Assembly: GCF_000611645.1 (NCBI RefSeq) | Contig: NW_014012567.1 | Coordinates: 1 to 14,662, forward strand | DNA length: 14,662 bases | Direction of reading: 5' to 3' | Source of the DNA: Monoraphidium neglectum | Lineage: Eukaryota > Chlorophyta > Chlorophyceae > Sphaeropleales > Selenastraceae | In this document: piece after piece, positions 1 to 9,602 of the stretch | Position numbering within the stretch: position 1 is the stretch's first letter | Layout: each line of letters starts with the position of its first letter | Position numbers and translations under genes: made by a program | Notes under the pieces: generated by a model | The model's input: only the letters and a program-made list of their open reading frames with translations | Told to the model about the DNA's origin: nothing | The model's database searches: none

Positions 1-1375
1 CGCCGCCCCCGCGCCGCGCCGCCCGCGCGCCCGCGCGCTCCAGCCTCTCTCCCTCTGGGTCCGGCTCCCCAAACAAGGCCCCGTGGTCACTAGTGCCCAC
101 GCAGTTGGCGGACGCCTCCACCCATTCCATATGGCCCCTGAGCGATTCGTCGCACCCCATCGGCAACAGCGTCGCACCGCCCGCGCCGCCGCCGCCGCCC
201 TGAGCGTCGCTGCCGCCGCCGTCGCCGCCGCGCTGCTCCCGGTGCATGCGGCGCAGCAGCTGCTGCGTCTCGCTGGCGGCCAGGCCCTCTGGCGTGATCT
301 TGAAGAGCTCGTGCAGCTCCTGGTGGGTGAAGTACCTGGTTTGTACATGGGGTTCGTAAATGGAAGACAGAGGGGCGGCTCGGGATCTCGGCTTTGTGTG
401 GACACGACTGGGTTCCAGAACCAGAGGTCGGCACCCCAGCATGCTCAGCGGACGCGACGCCGGTGCCCGACATCCACGACTCTCACACGTCAGACCACTG
501 TTTCAGAAACAAAAGCGCCATGGGGTCGCTCGATGTAAGGTGGGCGAGCTGCGGCCGCGTGCCCCGTGCGACCGAGCGGCTCCCACTCAGAACATCCTCA
601 CTGTGCCGCCACGCGCAGTCGCAGCCGCCCCCACCTGCACCCCTCCCCACCCACCCCGTGAGAAGTACGCGGCCCCCACCTGAGCTGCACGCCGTCCTGT
701 GTGCCGGTCCGGCTGAGGCCGCCCTTGAACACCTGCGGCGGCACGAAGAAGGGGGGGGACACTTTGGAGCCACACCAACGCAGGGTGTCCCTGGTTGATG
801 TTGGGGCGGTGAGTATATGTCACAGCCAAACACATGCATGCCGTTACATGGTGGCAGGGCAGGACATTCGAGATCTGGTAAGCTGAGCCGCTCATCTCTC
901 CTGCCCACATGCCATCAATCATGCACCTGCTTCCTGTAGATCTTTTCCTCCACCGTACCGCACGTCACCAGGCGGTACACCACCACGTCCCGCGACTGCC
1001 CGATGCGGTACGCGCGGTCGACGCTCTGGTTGTCCTGCGGTGGCGCAGGTGGCGTGCATGGTGCAGAGCGGCCGGGTTTGATGCCGTGTGTGGTGGGATG
1101 GCAACGAAGGCTGCTGGCTGGCGATGTCATATGCCAGGAATTTGCCAGGCTTTGCAGGCAGGTGGGGCTGCAGCACAGCGACTATCATACCCCGATCACA
1201 ACCACAGTTCTGCCGGTGCATGCTGCGGCCCGTGACCTGTATGCGCAACGCAAAGATGCGTGCGCGTGCGCACGCGCCCCTCTCCATACGCGGTCCCACG
1301 CCATTCTTTAGCCTGGCTGCCAAAGGCACGCCCCCACACATACAGTCGCGTCCAAACTCCCGTCACCTCTGCACC

Positions 1376-1417
<42 letters not shown>

Positions 1418-2213
1418 ACCCGGCACCCCCACCTGTGCAGGGTTCCAAGAGGGGTCCACAATGACTACGCGGTCAGCCGCGGTCAGCGTCAGCCCCAGGC
1501 CGCCCACCTGTTTCAAGATTTGAACACACAGAGCGGCAGCAAACGCGGGGCACAGCCGTGACGGTGGGGCTGTCAGCTCCAGGCGCACAACACCAATCAT
1601 AGGCACTGTCTCAGGACTGAGCGCACGTGCCGATTTGTTGAAGCAGCAGCTTAAAAGCTCGCGATGCGGCGCCCTGCAAGGGTGAAAGGTATTGCGTTTT
1701 TGCCCAGCAGCAGCCTGCGTTGCTGAGGGGGGGTGGACCCGGCCCGTGCGGCCCTGCCACCTGTGACGTCAGCAGGAACACGGGGATCTTGCTGGAGGCC
1801 GCCTGGAAGCGCTCCACCTCTGCCTGCCGCGCCTCCGCGCTGACGACGCCGCCGTCGATGCGGCAGAAGGGCAGGCGGCGCGCCTCGACAGCGGCCTGCG
1901 CGGCGCACGGTCAAGGCGCGGCGGGGCGCATGCGGGGTGGGAGTTCGCATGCAGCGCATTGTAATGGGTGGACACAGCAGGCGTGGGGCATTCAAGGAGG
2001 GCGAGGCCGCACACTGTAGCACCTCGCCCCCTGCAAGCAAATGTGAGTTTGCCTTAGACCCACATGCACACACAAGAGCACTCACACGCACACACACGCA
2101 TGATGTCGAGCCGATTGCCCTGAAAAAAACAAAAAGCATCACACACACGCACCCACATAGACACACATACACACACACACATGTGTGTGCGCACGCACTC
2201 ACACCATACAGAA

Positions 2214-2245
<32 letters not shown>

Positions 2246-5200
2246 GCATGCACGCACGCACGCACGCACACACCTGCAATATGTCGAGCATGACCCTGCT
2301 CTGGCTGAAGATGAGCACCCTGTGGCCCGCCCCCACCAGCTCGTCCAGCAGCGCGCACACAAACGCGCTCTTGCAGCTTGCCTCAGCGCCCCGCTGCCGC
2401 AGATCCGCCACCAGCCGCCCCTCGATCTCGCTCCCCTCCCCCGCCCAGTCGCACCACTCGTCGCTGAACCCCGAAACCTCCGGCGCCCGCGCCTCGGCGC
2501 CCTTCTTTTTTCTGCTCTTGCCGCCGCCGGCGGCTTCGTCGTCGCTGCTGCTGCTGCTCCCGCTGCCTGCGTCCGAGGCGGACTCCGCGTCGCTCCGCCA
2601 CCCGGCGTCGCTGGCGTCGTCACTGCCGCTGGCCTCGTCGTCGTCGACGATGAAGCTGTCCAAGGATTCGCGCGCACGGCCCTTGGACGCGGGGCCACCC
2701 TTCCGGCCGCCCCCGGCGCTGCTGGTCGAGCATGAGCCGCCGCTCTTGCCACCCTTTGCCCACTGGGAGCCGGCTGCGCAGGAGGTTTGAATGCGATTAG
2801 ATCATCTGTGACGCGTGCTGGCTATAACGGCGTCAGCAGCAAGGTATTCCTGCCCCTGACCTCCGATGCGAGGAGAAGGTGCCAGGCTTGCTCATAATCT
2901 GCATGGTACCTTGTCCTCGCACCATTACAACGCCCCGCCCCCCATCCCAGGATTGCACAGCACGAGCATGCAGTGTATCGACGGCGGGCTGCCCCTCCCC
3001 CACAGCCTCACCCGCCACCACCAGGCTGGCGGCCTTCTTTGACAGCAGCGCTGGGTGGTCGCAGATCTTCTTGAGCACGCTCAGGGCCGCCAGGGGGCTG
3101 CAAATGGAGGGAATGAATCAGGATGGGCGGCCCAGTCGGCGCTAGAGGGAGGGGGGCACGCCAGAGGCGCAGTAGCCGCGGGGATTGCGAGGCGGGCTGC
3201 GGCCGGCCGTCCAGGCGGGCTGATGGTGGCCAATGCCGCGGGTTGGGGTGAGCGCCAAAACTACTACACTCAGCCGAGCGATGACAGGCGGCGCGCGAAC
3301 CGACAGGCTTGAGGAGCCGGCGTGTCGATCTGCATTGCTTTGCATGCGCTGGACCCAAACTTTGCACGCGCGGACCCCACGCCGCCTGCGCGCCGCATCC
3401 ATGCATATGGAATCACCTCCGCCCACAGGGACCCCCGCACCTGCGAGTGCTGTTGAGCGCGGCGCGCACTTGGTCAGAGTTGAGGAAGGCCTCGTAGATA
3501 TGGCGCTGCAGCGGCGCCAGCCTCAGCCACACCACCACGTCCGCCTTGCGCCCCATACGCCCCACCCGCGGCCTCGCCGACGCCTGCTGCCCCTCGGCCC
3601 CCGGCCGCTCCGCTTCCAAACCCGCCGGCGGCCTGTCGTTGGCACCGGCGCCAGCGCCGCTGGCGGTGGCGGGCTTGCCGTCGTCGGCGGCAGGGGTGGT
3701 GGCGGCGCCGGGGAGGACCTCCCGCTTGTCTCGTCGGATGATGAAGGGCGCGGTGCGGCGGCGCAGCTCGGCGGCCTTGGCGGCGCCGGCCTCGCGCTGC
3801 CAGGGGAATGCGTCACGGTCTTGGCCCTGGGGAGGGAGCGTGTTCATGTTTTGTTTTGTTGTATTGCTCATATGCTTGTACTGAAAGTAATGAAGCACTG
3901 ACGGTTCATGTCACACACTGACGGGCGTGCGACCATGCTTTGACAACCTGGAGGGATGTCCAGCCCCTAAACCCTATCAGCAGCCGTGAGGGCATCTGCT
4001 CCCAAGGGCAAAGCTCCAAGGGGCATATGCTCCAAAGGACGTTTGCAATTGGGACCGCCTCTTCTGCTGAGAACGACTCCACTCAACACAAGACGGCCCC
4101 TTGTAATCCACGTCGCACAACCTGTTCCGTACACACGTCCCACCCTCAACATCCATCATCGCCAAACCCTGATCTGATCCCCCTGCCCTTAAACCCTAGG
4201 GCCTCACCAGCAGGATGGGCTTCTCGAACTCGAGCTTGAACGCCCTGAGCGGCCCCAGCAGCCCCGGCACCGCAAAGTCAAATAGCGCCCACATCTCAGA
4301 CAGGTTGTTCTGGATGGGCGTGCCGCTGATGATCAGGCGCACGCGAGCTGACAGGGAGCGCAGCCGCTGGGACAGCTGCATGCTCGGGTTCTTGACCTGC
4401 GGGGCGCGGGCGGTTGGAGCCAGTTTGTTGGGGTTCAAGGGCGCGCCCTTTCTGATGTCTGCTGGCCCAGCAAAATTGATCAAAGAAAGGCGGGTTGGAT
4501 GGAGGGCACGTCACTTGTTCCTCTGAATGCAGCAAAAGCCCAGCCGACTCTGGACGTGATGCATGCGGACAGGCTGCGTGCAACAGCACCACCGGAACAG
4601 CGTAACAGTCGCAACCGCACTCCCAGCCCCGCGCGCCAAGGGTGTGCCTCTTGTTTTGGCTGCCTTCCGCGCCCCACCTTGTGCCCCTCGTCCAAGATTA
4701 GGTAATCCCAAGGCAGCAGCCGGCCGCCGCCCTCCCCGGCCTCTACGCGCTCCTCATCTATATGGGGGGGGGGGGGGTGCAGCGGGAAACAATGCCATGA
4801 TGAAACATACGCAAGGGACCGCCGCTGGGCCTGCGTGGGTCCTGGTCCGAATCCCAGCAGTGTAGGCGCGCGGCCATGCGGCCTGCAGCAGCGGCCCTCA
4901 ACGCTCGCTGCCTGTCAGAGGCCGCGACCCCGTAAACGCAACCAGCCCCGCGTCTGGCGCACGCAGCCCTGCCCGGCACCACCCCGGTTGCTGCAGCACA
5001 CGCGCGACAGCGGCCTGCCCTCCTCGTATATCCGGGCCGCCGCGACACCTCAGCCGCCCCGCCGCGGCGCCCCAGGGCCGCAACGCCACGCGCAGGCATT
5101 GCATTGAACTTGCTACCAACAATGCAGGCGCCGCTGTCGCACCGTCGGAGATGCGCCCCAGGCCACGCGCCAGAGCGTCTGCGTTGTGGAGCACCATGCC

Positions 5201-6833
5201 ATATGTTGTCAGCAGCACGCCGCCCCCGCGCGACGTCAGCGCGCGCAGCGCCGCCTGGCGCTCGCCGTCGCCCGACCCGAAAAAGCGGTGGGTGCGGCTG
5301 CGCATGCCGCAGGCCCCCAGCTCCTTCTCCCTGGGCGTTTGGGGGCGGGGCGTAGGATAGTATTGTAGGCTTTGGGTGCGGCGGGGTGGTGGAGGCGCCT
5401 GCTGGGGTTGACAGCGTGACCGCGCGTCCGGCAGGCGCTGGCGCCGGCGGCTGCAGCAGCTGCGCTCAGGGCGCACCAGCGCCACCGCGGAAGGGACGCA
5501 GCAAGCGCCGCACGCGCGTTGCTGCTGCCGCCCCTACCGCAGCGTGTGACACCCACCAGTGCGCCAGCAGCGTCTTCGGCGCAACAATCAGCGCGCGCCG
5601 CCCCGCGCCGGAGCCCAGGCTGCCCGCCAGGAACGCTGCGCACTGCATCGTCTTGCCGAGCCCCTGGGGGGGATGGGAGTCGAGGCCGCACCACGTAGAC
5701 CAGCCGGCGGGTGCGTGTATGAAGCGCCGCTGCGTTTGTGTGCCGCTGATGGTGCTCAGCTTGTGGGTCTTCGATGAACAGCGCAGTACCATGGCCGAGG
5801 CGGGCAGGACAGAAGCTTGGCAAGAGCCATGAGCTGCAGCACGCATGAGAAAACAACACAGCCCCCTCCTGATGATCATCTGTGATGGCACACTGTATGC
5901 GGTACGATTGTTTGTCCCTCGGCCAACCCACCCCCCCACCATGTCGTCCGCCAGGATCCCGCCCTTGCGCGCGGCGTGCAGCGACCACAGCCACCGCACG
6001 CCCTCGACTTGGTGGGCATACAGCTTTGAGGCTACGCGCCCGGGCAGCCGGAAGCCGCCCTCAAACACCAGGTCCTCCGAAGACGCTCCGCCCGCAGGAG
6101 CAGGGGCCGCCGCGGCCGCCGCCGGCCGCAGCGGGCGCCTGGCGTCGCGCTCGCTGCTGCTGTCGCTCTCGGCGTCAGACCCGTCGGCGCTGCCGCTGCT
6201 GCTGGGGGCTCGGCGTTGCTGCTGGGACGGCCCTGGCGCGCGCGTGCCGCCGTTGCCGCCGCTTCCACTGGGACCGCCGCCGCCGCCTGCCAAACGCATA
6301 CCCTGCAGCATCGACTCGAGGCCATCCACGCCTGCCGCTGTCGCGGCCGCCGCGCCCGACGAACTCAGGCCCGCCTCTCGCCACGGCGGTCCGGCCTTTG
6401 CTGGTGTCGAACCATCGCCGCGCATGAGGCGCCGCAGCGGCACCTGCGGCTTGGCCGGCAGCGCTGGCGGCGCCCGGCCGCTAGTGCTTGCAGGCGCACC
6501 CCTGGCCGCCGGCTGCTCGGGCTTTGCGCGCTCTGCATGGTCACTATCACTGTCATCCTCACTATCTTCGCTTTGGTCGTGGCTGCTGCTGCTGTCCTTG
6601 GAGCCTGCCGTCAGGGTATGATTGTCCTGGGCTTCGCGCACTCCCCATAGCAGGGGCTGGTCCTCATCAGAGCTATCCTCAATGGAAGGGTCGCCCTCTG
6701 CGGCGTGCGCGGCAGCGGCAGCGGCGTGCGCAGCGGCCACGGCGACGCGGCGCTCGCGCTCAGCAGCGAGTTGCTGCAGGGCAGCGGCCGTGCCGCGCTT
6801 GAATTCACCCTGGACACGCCTAGAGCGATCCAT
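1..6833 (-). CDS. ERCC6L: ERCC6L/PICH-like SNF2 DNA translocase (13 exons visible, C-terminus off the left edge)
   Basis: An ATP-dependent double-stranded DNA translocase of the SNF2 family. In animals PICH coats ultrafine anaphase DNA bridges; the plant relative is CHR24. Exons I derive, in transcript order: 6833-5940, 5663-5557, 5330-5143, 4757-4678, 4396-4208, 3826-3441, 3097-3012, 2773-2274, 1895-1761, 1507-1433, 1034-927, 732-680, 335-1. All introns are GT-AG and phases agree throughout, giving at least 1045 residues. Motifs seen: Walker A split as ADDM/GLGKT (299-303), [12 protein letters not shown] (323-334), DEGHK (419-423), SGTPIQNN (447-454), RVLIFSQS (795-802), GGLGLTLT (857-864), [13 protein letters not shown] (881-893), and the family-typical [11 protein letters not shown] (935-945). 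[17 protein letters not shown] and GTSDHGALF also match ERCC6L rather than CSB. The N-terminal 230 residues are Ser/Asp/Ala/Gly-rich low complexity with no TPR that I can see. An acidic Ser-rich insert (about 645-760) with KSRKKKG lies between the two lobes. The start is supported by an in-frame TGA two codons upstream. The symbol follows the animal ortholog. Confidence 0.94.
1377..1416. repeat. (AC)20 microsatellite in ERCC6L-like intron 10
   Basis: A 40 bp uninterrupted AC run inside the intron 1035-1432. On the transcript strand it reads as (GU)n and begins about 16 nt after the 5' splice site at 1432-1431. It lies wholly within the intron, so length changes would not alter the protein. 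Confidence 0.97.
2060..2273. repeat. CA/CGCA-rich simple repeats in ERCC6L-like intron 8
   Basis: A compound low-complexity tract: interrupted CA runs at about 2060-2102 and 2139-2212, a cleaner (CA)n at about 2215-2242 and CGCA units to 2270. On the minus strand the tract starts at the 5' splice site itself (CAG then GTGTGTGCGTGCG), so the donor is the first unit of the UG repeat. It fills more than half of the 378 nt intron 1896-2273. Confidence 0.93.
3965..4198. repeat. Telomere-like (CCCTAAA) motifs in ERCC6L-like intron 5
   Basis: Intron 5 (3827-4207) contains CCCTAAACCCTA at 3965-3976, AAACCCT at 4164-4170 and CCCTTAAACCCTA at 4186-4198. The first is 12 nt of perfect Arabidopsis-type telomere repeat; the last lies about 10 nt inside the 5' splice site. 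Such teloboxes can be transcription-factor sites or relics of telomere addition during break repair. Which applies here is not shown. Confidence 0.6.
4764..4777. repeat. G14 homopolymer forming the intron 3 pyrimidine tract
   Basis: Fourteen consecutive G on the plus strand read as C14 on the transcript strand, followed by ATATAG and the exon beginning at 4757. It therefore acts as the polypyrimidine tract of the intron 3 acceptor. Runs of this length are prone to sequencing and replication slippage, but only within the intron. Confidence 0.85.
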
Positions 6834-7742
6834 ACTTCAGTTGAAGGGCTGTCAGGGCAGATGGCAACAACAGATCACAGGTGCATGGCGACACGGGCAG
6901 AGGGACAGTGCGAGAACTCTACCAGACAGTCGAGCCATACTTTTATTTTACGGTGCCGCAACAGGCAAACATGATGGGCGCTACAAATCCGAAAACAAAA
7001 CAAACAGTGGAGTGACCAGCCTCGTCGTCGAGCAGCATTGGTGGGCCATACAAAGCCGTGAATTTGAACAATCCTATTCGCTTGCTTGATACTCACTACA
7101 GCCCCGCTGTCCACGCCTGGTCTATGCTTGAACGGGATGTCACTGGGTGAGTCAGCCACATGAGTCAGGGTCAGGTAAGGGTTGCTCATCTGCTGGTCAG
7201 CAGCGCCGCAGGACTGCAGGAGCATGGGTGGGTGCGGCTGTGTGCGATGCAAGCACAAAGCCGGAGGCAGTGATCGAACTGAGCGTTCCGCTGTGTCAGG
7301 CTTGGTTGGTAGGACACCACCATCACCGCCTATCTTTCGGGGCATCAAATGTCGTGTCAGCCTGGTTCGAGCGCCAACAAAATATTGAGGCACAACGCGC
7401 AGCCTCATGGGCATCCAGCTCTGCGTTTCCACTGATTCTGGGAGTGGTGAAGGAAAGCAGCTTGGCATCAAGTAGCTTGCTGCAAGTCAGAGCGGGTGCT
7501 TCAGGTGTACACAACGTTTTCCTGCCCTGCATCCTATTTGAGTGTGTTGCATGATTTGAGGGCCAGCCGCAACGTCGTGCCAACATGGCACTTTGATGCA
7601 GCCGTTTCACGCTGCCCCACCGCAGTGATTGTGCCCCAGACCCTGGGGGCAGAGGCCGCTCATCCATGATACACCACCCACACTAGTCCTGAGCGCGCAC
7701 ACATCGCAAGCTCAGAGCCATGCATGACGACTGACCATGGTA
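6834..7742 (-). other. Intergenic region: presumed ERCC6L-like promoter and 5' UTR
   Basis: About 0.9 kb between the ERCC6L-like start codon and the end of the gene at 7851-9602. Base composition is more balanced than in the exons. Several ORFs of 100-200 codons cross it, but none has splice-consistent extensions, family motifs or a plausible context, so I call no gene. It presumably holds the promoter of the downstream gene. Confidence 0.6.
6941..6950 (-). promoter_or_regulatory. AT-rich TATA-like element upstream of ERCC6L-like gene
   Basis: On the minus strand TAAAATAAAA lies 108-117 nt upstream of the ATG at 6833, the most A/T-rich spot in the local upstream sequence. A core-promoter role is inferred from position and composition only; no transcription start is known. 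Confidence 0.25.
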
Positions 7743-7747
7743 TTACA
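7743..7747 (-). terminator. TGTAA polyadenylation signal of the 421-residue-protein gene
   Basis: TGTAA on the minus strand, about 104 nt after the TAG stop at 7853-7851. TGTAA is the dominant poly(A) signal of Chlamydomonas and relatives. Position and orientation fit a short 3' UTR, with cleavage expected about 10-20 nt further on. Confidence 0.6.
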
Positions 7748-7850
7748 GGTTTCACGTTTGTCCCTCAATGCCCCATCCAAGAGGCCCATGTGCAGACCAC
7801 AGCTTCAAAGCCGACCCTAACCAAGCTCTGTGTCGCGCCTCTTCACCGTT

Positions 7851-9602
7851 CTACCCCGCCGCGCCGTTGTCACCCACTGGCCTGCTGCCCGCGTCGTCTT
7901 CCAGCTCTTCTTCCTCGGGGTCCACCCACCTCTTGAACAACCTCGGCGGCGGCGCCGCCGGCGGCGGTTGCTTGCGCTTGCGCTGCTCCCGCCCTGCCTG
8001 CGGCTTCGCCGGCCGGGCGGGCAGCGGCGCGCGCCGCCAGGCGGGCGGTTTCAGGCGCCGAGGTTCGGTGTGGTGGCGCAGGCGTTCGCGGTAGTCCGCA
8101 CAGCCGTGCAGATTCGCCGCACACGCGTCCGCCTCGTAGCACAGCCGCACGCCCGCCAGCTTGAGGGCGGCCACGCGGGAGGGGCTCACTGTGCCCTCGT
8201 TCATAAATACAGCCCGAGCTTCGCGCACGTTATGTGCATCCTGACAAGAGCAGATTGCAGCATTGGGAGTGATTGCTTGCTTGCATCCAGGGCTCTAAAA
8301 TCTTGCCGGCAAGCCATGTTCAGCACAACACGCACTTCGAGGTTGGGCATCAGGCTCCCACCATTGCAAGACTCATTCTGCAGTGTGCAACCCCCTAACA
8401 GCTGGTGTCCCCTAGGCCCTGTCCACCTGCAGCGTCAGCACAGCAAAGCCTCTGTAGCCAATCGGTGGTGGTACGGCCCCACCGGCTTGCCCTGCGGGAG
8501 GGCGGCCGGCCTGGCCGCTGACAACGAGGTCTCTGTTGATCGACCAGACTGGCGCCACGCCCAGCGTCAGGCCGTTGTCCGCGCAGCACCCCGCTGCTTC
8601 CAGCAGCTCTGTGAGCAGGACGGCTGCCACGTTTGAGAAGCCGCTGTCCACCTGGGCATTGGCGGGGCAATGGAGGACGGCAGGACTGCAAAATGGAACA
8701 AGCTGGGCCAGGTTCATGACTCAAGAAGCGGCAAGGGCCGTTCTGGCGCTGCACCTTGCTGGGTGCCTGCACAATGCAAAGCATGGCATTACGCACACGC
8801 GCACACGTACACGCGCACACACTGACACACATACACACACACGCACGCGCGCAAACACACACACATACACACACACGCAGGGCAAGAGGCCTGATCTGAC
8901 TTCAATGCAGGGTGTTTCAGGATTGGTGCAATGCCCCGGCGCTGAGCTTACCAGCTTCTTCAGGTCCCCTTTCCAGTGCCGCATCGTCCGCTGGTTGCCG
9001 CCGCCGGCCTGCAACAGGGCGCCCACCGCCTCCCGCACCTGGCTCAACGCAGCGAGGGGCCCAGACTCTTGGAAGCGCGGCGGCGCAGCGCCGCGGCCAG
9101 CCGCAGCCGCGGCCGCGAGGGCGTCTGCGCGCTGCAGCTGGGGCCCGTACGCGGCCATGACCTGCTGCGGCGTGAACAAGCGGCCAGGTGCTGAGGTGTG
9201 AGGTGTAGGGGCCGCGATTGCTGCCGCGACGGAGGCCGCTGTGCTGCTTTCCTGCAGTGCTCCTTGCTCTGTGTTTAGTGCTGCCACTTGCACTGCTGGT
9301 GATGCTGCTGTTGGTGCAGGCCCTGGCATGCCACGACTAGTTGTGTTGCCATTTGTGAGTACGGCCGCCATGCCACTTGGGCCGGCAGCGCTGCTAGGCC
9401 GTCCTGTGGGGCTGGCATTTGCGGGCAAATTGACGGCCCTGGCGACATTTGGTGAAGCAGTCACTGTGGGCGCGCCGGCATGGCCGGCGCTGCAGACTCG
9501 GTTGGTAGGGGGTGGCAAGCCGTAGCCTAACGGGCTCTGACCCATGTCGACTGGGGTGCCTAGGGGAATTGACGCAAGGATGCAGCGGTCAAACACCCAC
9601 AT
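7851..9602 (-). CDS. Unrecognised protein, 421 residues, three exons, probably nuclear
   Basis: Not recognised. Exons: 9602-8952 (217 codons), 8651-8427 (75 codons), 8240-7851 (129 codons plus TAG). Both introns are GT-AG and phase 0 (GTAAGC...CCCAG and GTGGAC...GTCAG). An in-frame TGA four codons before the ATG supports the start, unless a 5' intron is missed. Residues 1-140 are Ala/Pro/Thr/Ser-rich and probably disordered. The ordered part begins near FTPQQVMAAYG (143-153) and a helical stretch PLAALSQVREAVGALLQAGG (182-201), then runs across both junctions to about residue 355 with alternating hydrophobic pattern (GFSNVAAVLLTELLEAAG, GYRGFAVLTLQ, RVAALKLAGVRLCYEADAC). The tail has a basic cluster REQRKRKQ (about 376-383), suggesting a nuclear signal, and acidic DPEEEELEDD. 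A poly(A) signal follows. The gene is co-oriented with the ERCC6L-like gene; a functional link is unproven. Confidence 0.72.
8789..8879. repeat. CA-rich simple repeat in intron 1 of the 421-residue-protein gene
   Basis: About 90 bp of interrupted CA/CGCA units inside the intron 8652-8951. On the transcript strand it is UG-rich and begins about 72 nt after the 5' splice site. It resembles the tracts in ERCC6L-like introns 8 and 10. Confidence 0.93.

Noticed and set aside
4678..4757. Assignment of the large gene to CSB/ERCC6 (Rad26) on the basis of its DEGHK box
   Set aside because: The DEGH form occurs in both families, but the region before the second lobe (WLRLAPLQ...[12 protein letters not shown]) and the [11 protein letters not shown] and GTSDHGALF motifs fit ERCC6L/PICH.
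4823..4860. Possible tRNA T-arm (GGTCCGAATCC)
   Set aside because: The sequence forms a simple GCTGGG/CCCAGC hairpin, not a 5 bp T-stem, and there is no acceptor stem or anticodon arm; it lies inside intron 3.
5845..6621. Plus-strand ORF of 258 codons
   Set aside because: It lies opposite exon 1 of the ERCC6L-like gene and is a shadow of its Ala/Ser/Gly-rich coding strand; no motif and no splice support.
7323..7667. Minus-strand ORF of 114 codons between genes 1 and 2
   Set aside because: Composition differs from nearby exons, no motif, and it sits where promoter and 3' UTR sequence is expected.
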